Shown: piece after piece, positions 41,527 to 50,152 of the stretch | Numbering within the stretch: position 1 is the first letter of the stretch | Layout: each line of letters starts with the position of its first letter | NCBI RefSeq assembly: GCF_003116015.1 | Contig: NZ_LGQZ01000085.1 | Coordinates: 17,260-81,259, forward strand | DNA: 64,000 nucleotides | Direction of reading: 5' to 3' | Origin: Azospirillum sp. TSO22-1 | GTDB taxonomy: Bacteria; Pseudomonadota; Alphaproteobacteria; Azospirillales; Azospirillaceae | Made by a program: the position numbers and the translations under genes | The notes under the pieces: generated by a model | Seen by the model: only the letters and a program-made list of their open reading frames with translations | What the model was told of the DNA's origin: nothing | The model's database searches: none

Positions 41527-42836
41527 CGGACGTACACCGGTTTCAGCGCCTGCGGCTTGCTCCGCCCGATGCAGAGCGCCAGGGCGATCAGCGTGAAGTA
41601 CATGCGGTTGTCGCCGAGATAGCCTTCGACGCTCGCGTGCGAGACGATCTCGGTGAGGAACTTCAGCGCGATCATCATCTCGATCCACGAGGAGTCCGGG
41701 TTCCGGATGGCGCGCAGGCAGGCGAACAGCGCGATGATCTGCAGCGCCACGAAGGGCACCGTCCCGACCAGCCCCATCTCCATCAGGGTCTCAAGCAGCA
41801 GGTTGTGCGGGTAGTCGAGGGTGGGGAGCTGGACGCGGAACTCGCCGAGGCCCCAGCCGAACAACGGCAGCTCCAGCCAGCGCCGGAACGCCAGGTCGCG
41901 CCCCTCGGCGCGGATGTCCAGCGAATAGGTCGCCTCGTTGGAGATCTGCCCGGACAGGCGCTCCAGTGTGTAGAGCTGCTCCGACGCCTCGCTGAAACCT
42001 TTGACCGCCACCAGAGCGGCATAGCCGGCCCAGGCCATGACGGCGAGCACCACCAGCAGCAGGACGAGCCGCTGGAAGCCGCCGCCGTCCCGCCGCCGGC
42101 CGATCACCAGCATCGCGCCGGCCAGCGGCACGGCGAGCGCCGAGAACACCAGCGAGCCGCGCGCGCCGATCAGCATCAGCAGGAACAGCCCCGCCACCGC
42201 CACCGCCAGCGCCGGCACCAGCCATTTCCGCGGCCCGAAGACCACCATCGCCAGCGCGCCGAAGAACATCCAGCCGGCGTGCGCGCCGTATTCCAGGTAG
42301 TTGTTGCCGCGGATGCGGCCGGTGTTCTCCAGCTCCCACATGCTGATGCCGACGACCCAGCGGTGGAAGGCGTAGTAGGCCATCAGCGCGACGCTGAAGC
42401 CGATCAGCAGCCGCACCAGCCGGTCGCGCCGCTCCGGGTCCTGCACCAGGATCCTGGCTATGAAGTAGGCGCTGGTGCTGGCCAGCACGAAGCGCCACGC
42501 CTTGTCGATGTTCTTCGGCTCCAGGCTGGACCAGAACACGCTGACGATGCCCAGCGCCACGAAGCCCATCACCAACAGGTCGGCGGCGTCCAGCGGCAGC
42601 AGCCGCATCTCGCGCGCGCCCACCTTGTGGATGATCAGGCCCAGCGTCAGCGCGAAGAACAGCATCGTCGGATCGACGGGCAGGAACTCGAACTCCGGCA
42701 GCGCCTTGTAGCGTCCGGCGGTCAGGTACAGCATGAAGCACATCTCGATCGACAGCAGGTCGTCGAGGAAAGCGGGCAGCGGGCCGGCACGGCGCTGGAG
42801 GCCATAGGTCCGATCGAGCTGCGCGTGCATCGTCAT
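41523..42836 (-). CDS. O-antigen ligase/polymerase family membrane protein (Wzy-like)
   Basis: A 437-residue protein with about ten to twelve membrane segments and a large periplasmic loop (about 250-340). The Wzy_C motif PHNLLLETLMEMGLVGTVPF (about 341-360) follows the loop. RIRGNNYLEYGAHAGW and GARGSLVFSALAVPLAGAML are the usual conserved Arg-containing stretches. It should polymerise exported repeat units at the periplasmic face. It is the first gene of a minus-strand operon and is translationally coupled to the beta-helix gene. Confidence 0.9.
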   Translation of the reverse strand: MTMHAQLDRTYGLQRRAGPLPAFLDDLLSIEMCFMLYLTAGRYKALPEFEFLPVDPTMLFFALTLGLIIHKVGAREMRLLPLDAADLLVMGFVALGIVSVFWSSLEPKNIDKAWRFVLASTSAYFIARILVQDPERRDRLVRLLIGFSVALMAYYAFHRWVVGISMWELENTGRIRGNNYLEYGAHAGWMFFGALAMVVFGPRKWLVPALAVAVAGLFLLMLIGARGSLVFSALAVPLAGAMLVIGRRRDGGGFQRLVLLLVVLAVMAWAGYAALVAVKGFSEASEQLYTLERLSGQISNEATYSLDIRAEGRDLAFRRWLELPLFGWGLGEFRVQLPTLDYPHNLLLETLMEMGLVGTVPFVALQIIALFACLRAIRNPDSSWIEMMIALKFLTEIVSHASVEGYLGDNRMYFTLIALALCIGRSKPQALKPVYVR

Positions 42837-43113
42837 ATCCGCTCCCGCCTCGTCGCCGGTTGGGCACAGCGGGCGATGTTATCTTATCGACGACGGTCGG
42901 TAAACGCACCATAAGAGCGAAGAAGGGGTGGCCGCGCGGCGCCGCCGCCGTGCCTCCAAAGAGGGAAAATCCGGCCCGACTGCGCGTGCACCTGCTCTTT
43001 TTGCGCGGTTCCTCGCAGATTTTTGCAGCTGTACGTTAAGATAACACAACAGCACCCGGAGCACTCCGAATCTGTTCACGCTCCGGCTCCGCCATGATGG
43101 GGGAAACGATCTC
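42837..43113. promoter_or_regulatory. Divergent promoter region of polymerase and glycosyltransferase genes
   Basis: A 277-base intergenic part with two AT-rich blocks that carry the same core: AAGATAACA appears on the minus strand at about 42884-42892 and on the plus strand at about 43038-43046, one facing each gene. CATAAGA is at 42910-42916. These may be -10 regions or sites of a shared regulator. Confidence 0.5.
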
Positions 43114-44319
43114 ATGCCTGACAGCCATTCGCCGCCGGATCGCGTCAAGGTCGTCCACCTGACCTCGACGCACCTGGCCGACGACGCCCGCATCTTCGCC
43201 AAGGAGTGTTCGGGCCTCGCGCGGGCCGGCTACGACGTGTCGCTGGTGATCCCCGACAACCGCTGCCTCACCGACGATGGCCGCCCGGTGCGCCGGCAGG
43301 AGGTGGACATCGTGGCGCTGAAGCGCCGCCCGGGCCTCGTCGGGCGGCTGCTCCGGACGACGTCGGCGGTGGTCGCCGCCGGGCTGCGGCTGAAGGGCGA
43401 CGTCTACCACTTCCACGACCCGGAGCTGATCCCCGCCGGGCTGCTGCTGCGCCTGCTCGGCAAGCGGGTGATCTACGACGTGCACGAGGACCTGCCGCGC
43501 GACATCCTGACCCGCACCTGGATCCCCAAGCCGTTGCGCCCGCCGATCGCCGCGGTGGCGGAGGCGGTGGAGTGGCTGGCCGGGCGCACCATGTCCGGCG
43601 TGGTGGCGGCAACGCCGACCATCACCAAGCGCTTCCCCAAGCACAAGACGGCGCTGGTGCAGAACTTCGCGCTGTTCACCGAGTTCAAGGGCGACGGCGA
43701 CCCGCCCTTCGCCGAGCGGCGCGGCGTCGCCTTCGCCGGCACCATCTGCGCCGACCGCTGCGCGGTGGAGATGGTGGACGCCATGGCCCGGGTCGCCGAC
43801 CCGCGGGCGAAGATGCTGCTGGCCGGCGGCGTCGAGACGGCGGCGCTGAAGCGCGCCATGGAGGCCTCGCCCGGCTGGCCGCGGGTCGAGTTCCGCGGCC
43901 GGGTGGACCGCGCCGGAGTGCAGAAGCTGCTCGGCGAGTCACGGGTCGGGCTGGCGCTGTACTACCCGACGCAGAACTACATCGACACCCAGCCGGTCAA
44001 GCTCTACGAGTACATGGCGGCCGGGATCCCGGTGATCACCGCCGACTTCCCCTACCACCGTGGCCTCATCGAGACGCACCGCTGCGGCCTGTGCGTGAAC
44101 TGCACCGACCCCGACGCCATCGCCCAGGCCATCCAGTGGATGTTCGACCATCCGGAGGAGGCCGAGGCCATGGGCCGCCGCGGCCGCGAGGCGGTGAAGG
44201 CGCACTTCAACTGGGCCAACGAAGAGGCCCGGCTGATGCAGCTTTACGACCGCGTGGGGCCGGCGTACGGGATGTTGCAGCCCGGCATGATGCGCAGCGA
44301 GATGGACGGGCGGCCGTAG
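43114..44319 (+). CDS. Glycosyltransferase family 4
   Basis: A 401-residue GT-B glycosyltransferase. The N-terminal domain begins KVVHLTSTHLADDARIFAKE, followed by YHFHDPELIPAGLLL and VIYDVHEDLPRDI. The C-terminal donor site has FAGTICADRCAVEMVDA and YPTQNYIDTQPVKLYEYMAA, then GIPVITADFP, with Glu residues at the expected position (KLYEYMA). It has no membrane segment but should act at the inner face of the membrane. GGGGGAAA lies upstream. A strong terminator follows, so it is a single-gene transcript. Confidence 0.9.
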   Translation: MPDSHSPPDRVKVVHLTSTHLADDARIFAKECSGLARAGYDVSLVIPDNRCLTDDGRPVRRQEVDIVALKRRPGLVGRLLRTTSAVVAAGLRLKGDVYHFHDPELIPAGLLLRLLGKRVIYDVHEDLPRDILTRTWIPKPLRPPIAAVAEAVEWLAGRTMSGVVAATPTITKRFPKHKTALVQNFALFTEFKGDGDPPFAERRGVAFAGTICADRCAVEMVDAMARVADPRAKMLLAGGVETAALKRAMEASPGWPRVEFRGRVDRAGVQKLLGESRVGLALYYPTQNYIDTQPVKLYEYMAAGIPVITADFPYHRGLIETHRCGLCVNCTDPDAIAQAIQWMFDHPEEAEAMGRRGREAVKAHFNWANEEARLMQLYDRVGPAYGMLQPGMMRSEMDGRP

Positions 44320-44340
44320 CACCCGCGGTCTTTTTCAGAA

Positions 44341-44373
44341 AAGCCCCTCTCCGTCGTGGAGAGGGGCTTTTTT
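44341..44373 (+). terminator. Rho-independent terminator of the glycosyltransferase gene
   Basis: A perfect 12-base stem AAGCCCCTCTCC / GGAGAGGGGCTT with a five-base loop GTCGT is followed by TTTT. Confidence 0.92.
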
Positions 44374-44400
44374 CGTGCCCGTCACCTGCACTTTCCCGGC

Positions 44401-44492
44401 TCGTCATGCCCGGGCTTGTCCCGGGCATCCACGCACTCGAACGTCCACAAAGCTTCAGGTCGTGGATGGCCGGGACAAGCCCGGCCATGACG
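44401..44492. repeat. REP/BIME-like inverted repeat
   Basis: CATGCCCGGGCTTGTCCCGG and its inverted, slightly altered partner CCGGGACAAGCCCGGCCATG lie about 40 bases apart. Both carry the same TGGATG/CATCCA end. This palindrome type is dispersed through many alphaproteobacterial genomes and lies here between two convergent transcripts. Confidence 0.7.
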
Positions 44493-44577
44493 TCGATGAC
44501 ACAAATTTGGTGGAAGCCCACGAAAAAGGGAGCGGCGCCCGGCACCGCTCCCCCAATTCCGTCCGGCCGTGCCGCCG

Positions 44578-46845
44578 TCAGTGCGTGTAGTACTTCCGGA
44601 ACCCCGAGGAGAAGATCTCGGAGTCCGAGTAGCCGTAGACGCTGTACTTCCTGCCGTCCACCTGCGACAGCACGATGCCGTCCACCGGCACGCTGTCGTC
44701 GGACAGGCGTTGCAGGGCGCTGACCAGCGTCGACACCTGGGTGGACTTCCAGCGCACCATCATCAGCGTGCGGTCGGCCAGCCGCGCCAGGATGTGCGCG
44801 TCGCACACCGCCAGCACCGGCGGCGAGTCGAGGATCACCGTGTCGTAGGTGATCGCCAGGTGGCCGATCAGCTCCTGCATGCGCAACGACGACAGCACGT
44901 CGGCCGAGGCGCCGCGGCAATGCCCGGCGGCGATGACGTCGCAGCCCGAGACCTCGTCGCGCTGCACCACCTCGTCCAGCCCCAGTCCCTCCTGGATGAA
45001 CTCGGCCAGCCCGCGGTTGCGGCGCAGGCCGAGCACCTTGTGCATGGTCGGCGCCCGCAGGTCGGCGTCGATCAGCATCACCCGCCGGCCGGACAGCGCC
45101 AGCATGCGGGCCAGCGAGGAGGCCGCGGTGCTCTTGCCCTCGCCCGACACCGAGGAGGTGACCAGCAGCACCTTCACCGGCGCCGGCCCGGCCGCCCCGG
45201 CTCTCAAGGCGATGGTGCGCAGGTGCTCCAGATAGGCCGAATCGCTGCCCTCCACCACCGACTGGGCGGGCGAGCGGCGGCGGCGGCGCGTCACCGGCAG
45301 CGTGCCCAGCACGCGCAGCGGCGTGATGGAGCGCAGCTGCGAGGTGCTCTGGATGGTGTGGTCGGCGCGCTCCAGCATCACCGCCAGCACGCCACCGCCG
45401 CCGGCCGCCAGCACCACCGCGGTCGCCATGATGGCGAGCACCGGCGGGTGGCTGGGGAAGCGCGGCACCACCGCCTGCGAGATCACCTGGGTGTCGGCGC
45501 CCTGGTTGCGCAGGTAGTCGATCTGCGCGTTGGCGTTGTTGAGCCGCTGGGTGAGCTGCGGCATCAGCGTGCGCTTGGCCTCGACCTCGCGCTCCAGCAC
45601 CGCGATGTCCACCTCGGACTCGCTGGCGCGGGCCATCTGCGCCTTCAGCTGGTCCATCTGCTGGCGCAGGCCCGCCTCGTTGGCCTTGGCGATGGCGACG
45701 GCATTGTGGCGGGCGTTCTGGATCTTGCCGACCTCCTCGGCGATCTTGCCGCGGATGTCGCGCAGCTCGGAGCGCGCGGCGATCAGCTGCGGGTGCTGGT
45801 CGTTGTAGCGCAGCTGCAGCTGGGCGACGCGGCTGGACGCCCCGGCCGCCGCCTCCTGCAGCCGCTGGATCAGCGGCGAGCCCAGCACCTGCGCCGCCGA
45901 GCCGGCGTCGCCGCCGCGCACCGACTGCGCCTGGGCGAACTCCGCCTCGGCGCGCACGCGCTCGCCGGCGGCGGCGGTGAGCTGGCGGCCCAGGTCGGCC
46001 ATGCGGTCGTTGAGCGCCTTCATGCTGGCGTCGGAATGGATGCCCAGCGCCAGACGCCGCTCATCGACCTTGCGCTCGGCGTCCTGGATCTCCTTGTTGA
46101 GGTCGGCGACCTCCTGCGTCAGGTTGCGGGCCAGCACTTCGGCGCCCGTCAGCTCCTGGTCGCGCTTGCGGATGATGAACTGCTCGGCCACCGTGTTGGC
46201 GATTAGCGCCGCGCGCTGCTTGTCCTCGGACAGGAAGCGGATGCCGATCACGCGCGAGGCGTCGCTGGACGACGTCTCCAGCCGGCGCAGGAAACGGTTG
46301 ATGATCTCGTCGCGCAGGCGCTCGTCGCTCAGCTCCCCGTCACGCCAGCTGGTGTCGGTCTTGCGCATCGAGTCCGGCAGGTACTCCAGCACCGGCCCGA
46401 GCCAGCCCAAGACCGTGGTGCGGATCTCGTCGGCGATCGCCTGGGTGCGCGACGGCGGGCGCAGGGTCGGGTTGAACTCCGGCAGCTTGTCGAGCTGGAG
46501 GCGGTCGACCACCACCTCGGCCACCCCGCGCGAGCGGACGATGGCGATGTAGTTCTTGCGCGCCGTCTCCTCCGACGGAAGCATGGTGCCCTGCTGGGTC
46601 GTCGCCCCGACCAGCGTCAGTTCGCGCGGGTTGAACATGATGCCGGCCTCCGCCTCGTACAGCGGGGTCATCAGCCGGGTAACCGCCAGCGCCGCCGCCG
46701 TGGCGCCGACGACCAGCACGGCGATCAGCACTTTGCGGCGCTTCAGGGCCGCGACGGCGTCCGTCTCGCCGGTGGGGGCGCTTCCTTCCTTGACGTGCGG
46801 CACCGTCTCCCGAACGCCGGCGTGCACGATCTCATATTGATCCAT
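44578..46845 (-). CDS. Polysaccharide copolymerase with BY-kinase domain (Wzc/GumC-type)
   Basis: A 755-residue inner-membrane protein that controls chain length and export. Two membrane segments (about 38-58 and 460-482) enclose a periplasmic domain with long coiled coils (about 250-430). The cytosolic part is a BY-type tyrosine kinase: Walker A' TSSVSGEGKST (near 565-575), Walker A-type IDADLRAPT (near 590), Walker B ILDSPPVL (near 668), and a tyrosine-rich tail (YSVYGYSDSEIF and KYYTH). The ATG at 46845 has GGGA six bases upstream; another ATG lies two codons earlier. It is the only gene on its transcript. Confidence 0.94.
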   Translation of the reverse strand: MDQYEIVHAGVRETVPHVKEGSAPTGETDAVAALKRRKVLIAVLVVGATAAALAVTRLMTPLYEAEAGIMFNPRELTLVGATTQQGTMLPSEETARKNYIAIVRSRGVAEVVVDRLQLDKLPEFNPTLRPPSRTQAIADEIRTTVLGWLGPVLEYLPDSMRKTDTSWRDGELSDERLRDEIINRFLRRLETSSSDASRVIGIRFLSEDKQRAALIANTVAEQFIIRKRDQELTGAEVLARNLTQEVADLNKEIQDAERKVDERRLALGIHSDASMKALNDRMADLGRQLTAAAGERVRAEAEFAQAQSVRGGDAGSAAQVLGSPLIQRLQEAAAGASSRVAQLQLRYNDQHPQLIAARSELRDIRGKIAEEVGKIQNARHNAVAIAKANEAGLRQQMDQLKAQMARASESEVDIAVLEREVEAKRTLMPQLTQRLNNANAQIDYLRNQGADTQVISQAVVPRFPSHPPVLAIMATAVVLAAGGGGVLAVMLERADHTIQSTSQLRSITPLRVLGTLPVTRRRRRSPAQSVVEGSDSAYLEHLRTIALRAGAAGPAPVKVLLVTSSVSGEGKSTAASSLARMLALSGRRVMLIDADLRAPTMHKVLGLRRNRGLAEFIQEGLGLDEVVQRDEVSGCDVIAAGHCRGASADVLSSLRMQELIGHLAITYDTVILDSPPVLAVCDAHILARLADRTLMMVRWKSTQVSTLVSALQRLSDDSVPVDGIVLSQVDGRKYSVYGYSDSEIFSSGFRKYYTH

Positions 46846-47342
46846 ACCCATTCCCTTTCACCATTCATGAAAGGCGCAGCACTGGCCGGCAGGCCATGCG
46901 GCCGCGCACGCCGCGCATCGGCTTCGTCTTTTTTTTATGCACCCCGGCCGCCACGCGCAGCCCGAGCGCCGCTTCCGGATGCCGATTCCCGGAAAGCCCT
47001 CCACCTGCCAGCGCCATGAGCATAAGACCGTCGAAAACGCGGTGTAAACGTAAAAAGAGGCTATACACGGACGCGTCCGCTGCGCAAATCGGGGCAGAAA
47101 GCCTGCGCATCAAGCCGCTCATTACCTCATTATTTCAGCAAATCCGGGCGCGGAAGGTCGCTGAATACCGTGCCGCGCGCCTTATGCTTACACCCAGGGA
47201 ACGGGTTTACACTCACGCAAAGCATAACATAACATGCCCGCCGACGCTTCGCGGGGGATGCCGGCGCGCCCGCGTCCTGTTGGAACATTGTCCCGGCACG
47301 GTGCGAATAAGGCGCAAGGCGAGGCACTAGAGGAGGAAAGGA
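46846..47342. promoter_or_regulatory. Divergent promoter region, 497 bases
   Basis: A gene-free part between the copolymerase gene and the nucleotide-sugar operon. It holds a CATAAGA motif at 47021-47027, a T-tract at 46928-46934 and the repeat CATAACATAACATG near 47223-47236. Low GC blocks make it the probable control region of both transcripts. Confidence 0.5.
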
Positions 47343-48062
47343 ATGAAAGGCGTTATCCAGTGCGGGGGCAAGGGGATGCGGCTCCGGCCCTACACGACGG
47401 TGCTGCCGAAACCCTTGATGCCCGTGGGATCGAAGCCGGTGCTCGAACTCCTGCTGAAATGGCTGCGGCGCAACGGCGTGCAGGACGTCTACATCACCAC
47501 CGGCTACCTCGGCCACCTGATCCGCGCCGTGTGCGGCGACGGCCGCCAGTGGGGCGTCAACATCCATTACACGGAGGAAAACGAGCCGCTGGGCACCGTC
47601 GGCGCGCTGCGCCTGCTGCGCGAACAGCTGGACGAGACCTTCCTGGTCATCAACGGCGACGTGCTGACCGACCTCAATCTCGGCGCCTTCGCCGATTTCC
47701 ACCACCGTCAGGGCGGCAAGCTGACCATCGCCACCACGCGCCGCACCATCGAGACCGACTTCGGCATCATCGAGGAGCACAACAACCGGGTCACCCGCTT
47801 CCAGGAGAAGCCGACGCTCACCCATCTGGTCAGCATGGGCGTGTACTGCATGGAGCCGGAGATCCTGCCCTACATCCCCGACGGCGTGCCGTTCGGCTTC
47901 GACCACCTGATGGCCTGCATGATGGCGGCGCGCGAGCCGGTCAGCATCTTCCAGCACGGCGGCCTGTGGCTCGACATCGGGCGGGTCGACGACTTCCAGA
48001 AAGTCCAGGAAATGGCCTGGGACGAGCAGTGGCCCACCTTCGAGACGAGGGCCGTCGCCTGA
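47343..48062 (+). CDS. Nucleotidyltransferase (NDP-sugar pyrophosphorylase)
   Basis: A 239-residue enzyme of the RmlA/ManC-like nucleotidyltransferase family, which makes an activated sugar from a sugar 1-phosphate and NTP. The signature is VIQCGGKGMRLRPYT (about 4-18), then LPKPLMPVGSKPVLE, with the metal-binding Asp in LVINGDVLTD (about 101-110) and GFDHLMA near the end. It lacks a C-terminal beta-helix extension. The nucleotide and sugar cannot be told. The start has GAGGAGGAAAGG directly upstream. It heads the plus-strand operon running to 58152. Confidence 0.9.
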   Translation: MKGVIQCGGKGMRLRPYTTVLPKPLMPVGSKPVLELLLKWLRRNGVQDVYITTGYLGHLIRAVCGDGRQWGVNIHYTEENEPLGTVGALRLLREQLDETFLVINGDVLTDLNLGAFADFHHRQGGKLTIATTRRTIETDFGIIEEHNNRVTRFQEKPTLTHLVSMGVYCMEPEILPYIPDGVPFGFDHLMACMMAAREPVSIFQHGGLWLDIGRVDDFQKVQEMAWDEQWPTFETRAVA

Positions 48063-48132
48063 CGCCGTCCGGGGGCGGTGGGGCGTCGGCCCACCGCCCC
48101 CGATCCACATGAGTCCCTTGGGGGGAGACGTC

Positions 48133-49266
48133 ATGCTTCTGGTAGCCGAGCCCTCGTTGGGCGAGGAGGAAAAGGCCGCCCTGGCCGCCGTCATCGACGC
48201 CGGCTGGATCACCATGGGCGACCGGGTGCGCGCGTTCGAGAAGGCCTTCGCCGAGACCCAGGGCGTTCCGGACTCGGTCGCCGTCAGCTCCGCCACCGCC
48301 GGCCTGCACCTGGCGCTGGCCGCGCTGGGCATCGGACCGGGCGACGAGGTGCTGGTGCCGTCCGCCACCTTCGTGGCGACCGCCAACGTGGTCCTGCACG
48401 TCGGCGCCACGCCGGTGTTCGTCGATGTCGAGGACCCGGCCCTGCCGCTGATGTCCCTGGACGACGCCGCGGCCAAGGTGACGGGGCGCACCCGCGCGGT
48501 GATGCTGGTGGACTACGCCGGCTACCTGCCCGACGCCGGGCGCTGGCGCGCCTTCGCGCACGCGCACGGCCTGCGCCTGATCGAGGATGCCGCGCACGCG
48601 GCGGGCGTGCGGGGCGCCGGCACCATCGGGGATGCCGGCGTCTTCAGCTTCTACGGCAACAAGAACATGACCACCGCCGAGGGCGGCGCCGTCGTCGCCC
48701 GTGACCCGGCGGTGCTGGACCGCGTGCACAACCTGCGCGGCCACGGCATGACCACCAGCGTGCAGCAGCGCCTGAGCGGCCACGCCAGCGGCTATGACGT
48801 GATTGCGCCGGGCTTCAACTACCGCATGGACGAACTGCGCGCCGCCATCGGGCTGGTGCAGCTGGCCAAGCTGCCGGCATGGAACGAAAAGCGGAAGGAC
48901 CTCACCGGCCTTTACCGCACCCGGCTGGCGGACGCGTGCCCGGACATCGCCGTGCCGTTCGCCGAACCGCGGGCGTCCGCCCACCACATCATGCCGGTGC
49001 TGCTGCCCGACGGGGTGGACCGTCCGCGTGTTGCGGACTCGCTGCGCGCCGACGGGGTGCAGACCAGCGTGCACTACGCGCCGCTGCATCACTTCACCTA
49101 CTACCGCGAGCGCTTCCCCGGCGTCAGCCTGCCGCGCACCGAGGCGTTCGCCCGGCGCGAGCTGACGCTGCCGCTGCACCCGAAGATGGACGCGGCGGAC
49201 GTCGATACGGTGGTGCGGGCGCTGGCCCGCGCCCTGTCCAGCCAGCGCGAGGGGATCGCCGCATGA
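48133..49266 (+). CDS. DegT/DnrJ/EryC1 sugar aminotransferase (set 2)
   Basis: A 377-residue PLP enzyme. It has VSSATAGLHLALAALGIGPG, FVATANVVLHVGATPVFVDV, EDAAHAAGVRG and the PLP lysine in FYGNKNMTTAEGG (Lys near 177). The C-terminus has SVHYAPLHHFTYYRERFP. GGGGGGAGA lies five bases before the ATG at 48133, which is why a longer start at 48109 was rejected. It overlaps the sugar transferase gene by four bases (ATGA). Such aminotransferases with Gly-Asn-Lys-Asn motifs act on 4-keto sugars in several pathways. Confidence 0.92.
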   Translation: MLLVAEPSLGEEEKAALAAVIDAGWITMGDRVRAFEKAFAETQGVPDSVAVSSATAGLHLALAALGIGPGDEVLVPSATFVATANVVLHVGATPVFVDVEDPALPLMSLDDAAAKVTGRTRAVMLVDYAGYLPDAGRWRAFAHAHGLRLIEDAAHAAGVRGAGTIGDAGVFSFYGNKNMTTAEGGAVVARDPAVLDRVHNLRGHGMTTSVQQRLSGHASGYDVIAPGFNYRMDELRAAIGLVQLAKLPAWNEKRKDLTGLYRTRLADACPDIAVPFAEPRASAHHIMPVLLPDGVDRPRVADSLRADGVQTSVHYAPLHHFTYYRERFPGVSLPRTEAFARRELTLPLHPKMDAADVDTVVRALARALSSQREGIAA

Positions 49267-49985
49267 CCAGCGAGTCCGACGTCCGCGACCGGGCACCGGC
49301 CCGCATCGGCGCCGTCGGCCGGGCCGACGCCACGCTGCGGCGGATCTTCGACGTGGTGGTGGCGCTGGCCGGGATCGTCTGCTTCCTGCCGATCCTGATC
49401 CCGGTGGTGCTAGCCATCCGGCTGGATTCGCCCGGGCCGATCCTCTACGCGCAGAATCGGCTGGGCCAGCACGGGCGGATCTTCCGCCTGTACAAGTTCC
49501 GCAAGTTCCACGACGGCGCCACCGGCAAGGCGGTGACGGTGAAGAACGACCGCCGCATGACCCGCGTCGGCCGCTTCCTCGAGCGCACCAAGATCGACGA
49601 GGTGCCGCAGCTGTGGAACGTGCTGAAGGGCGAGATGTCGGTCATCGGCCCGCGGCCGGAGACGCTGGACTTCGCCGACGGGTTCGACGGCGTCTACCGC
49701 GGCGTGCTCGACCACCGGCCGGGCATCTTCGGCCCGAACCAGGTGTACTTCCGCAACGAGGGGGCCCTGTTCCCCGAGAACGTCGATCCGCACGTGTTCT
49801 ACCGCGCGGTCCTCTTTCCCGCGAAGGCGCGCATCGACCTGGATTACTTCCCGCGCCGCAACCTGCCGCACGACGTGGTGTGGCTGGTGCGCGGCGTGTT
49901 CGCCGTCTTCGGCATCGGCCTGCCCTCGGAGGAGACGCTGCGCCGCTTCCGGAATCTGGAGAACCGCGCTGTGCTTCCGGACTAG
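49263..49985 (+). CDS. Undecaprenyl-phosphate sugar-1-phosphate transferase (priming enzyme)
   Basis: A 240-residue bacterial sugar transferase, of the short PglC/WcaJ-C type, that loads the first sugar phosphate onto the lipid carrier. One membrane segment lies at about 31-50 (VVVALAGIVCFLPILIPVVL), then SPGPILYAQNRLGQHGRIF, KFRKFHDGA, KNDRRMTRVGRFLERTKIDE and VPQLWNVLKGEMSVIGPRPE, the full family core. It has none of the extra N-terminal membrane helices of the long forms. It overlaps the preceding gene by four bases. Confidence 0.94.
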   Translation: MTSESDVRDRAPARIGAVGRADATLRRIFDVVVALAGIVCFLPILIPVVLAIRLDSPGPILYAQNRLGQHGRIFRLYKFRKFHDGATGKAVTVKNDRRMTRVGRFLERTKIDEVPQLWNVLKGEMSVIGPRPETLDFADGFDGVYRGVLDHRPGIFGPNQVYFRNEGALFPENVDPHVFYRAVLFPAKARIDLDYFPRRNLPHDVVWLVRGVFAVFGIGLPSEETLRRFRNLENRAVLPD

Positions 49986-50152
49986 CCCGACGCACGGCCT
50001 CCCCGCTCCTTCTTTTCCATAAGAAGACGCGCCGCAAAAGACAATACTGACGGCTCCGGACGCGGGGGACGCCGTCGGGGATCCACAGCGAAACCGACCA
50101 CGCCACGGGCACACGCGGATCGCCGCCGCGCGCGTCCGCGCAGGGGGAAACG

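Noticed and set aside
44578..46206. Plus-strand open frame over the BY-kinase gene
   Set aside because: Antisense shadow; the minus-strand frame has Walker motifs and the tyrosine tail.
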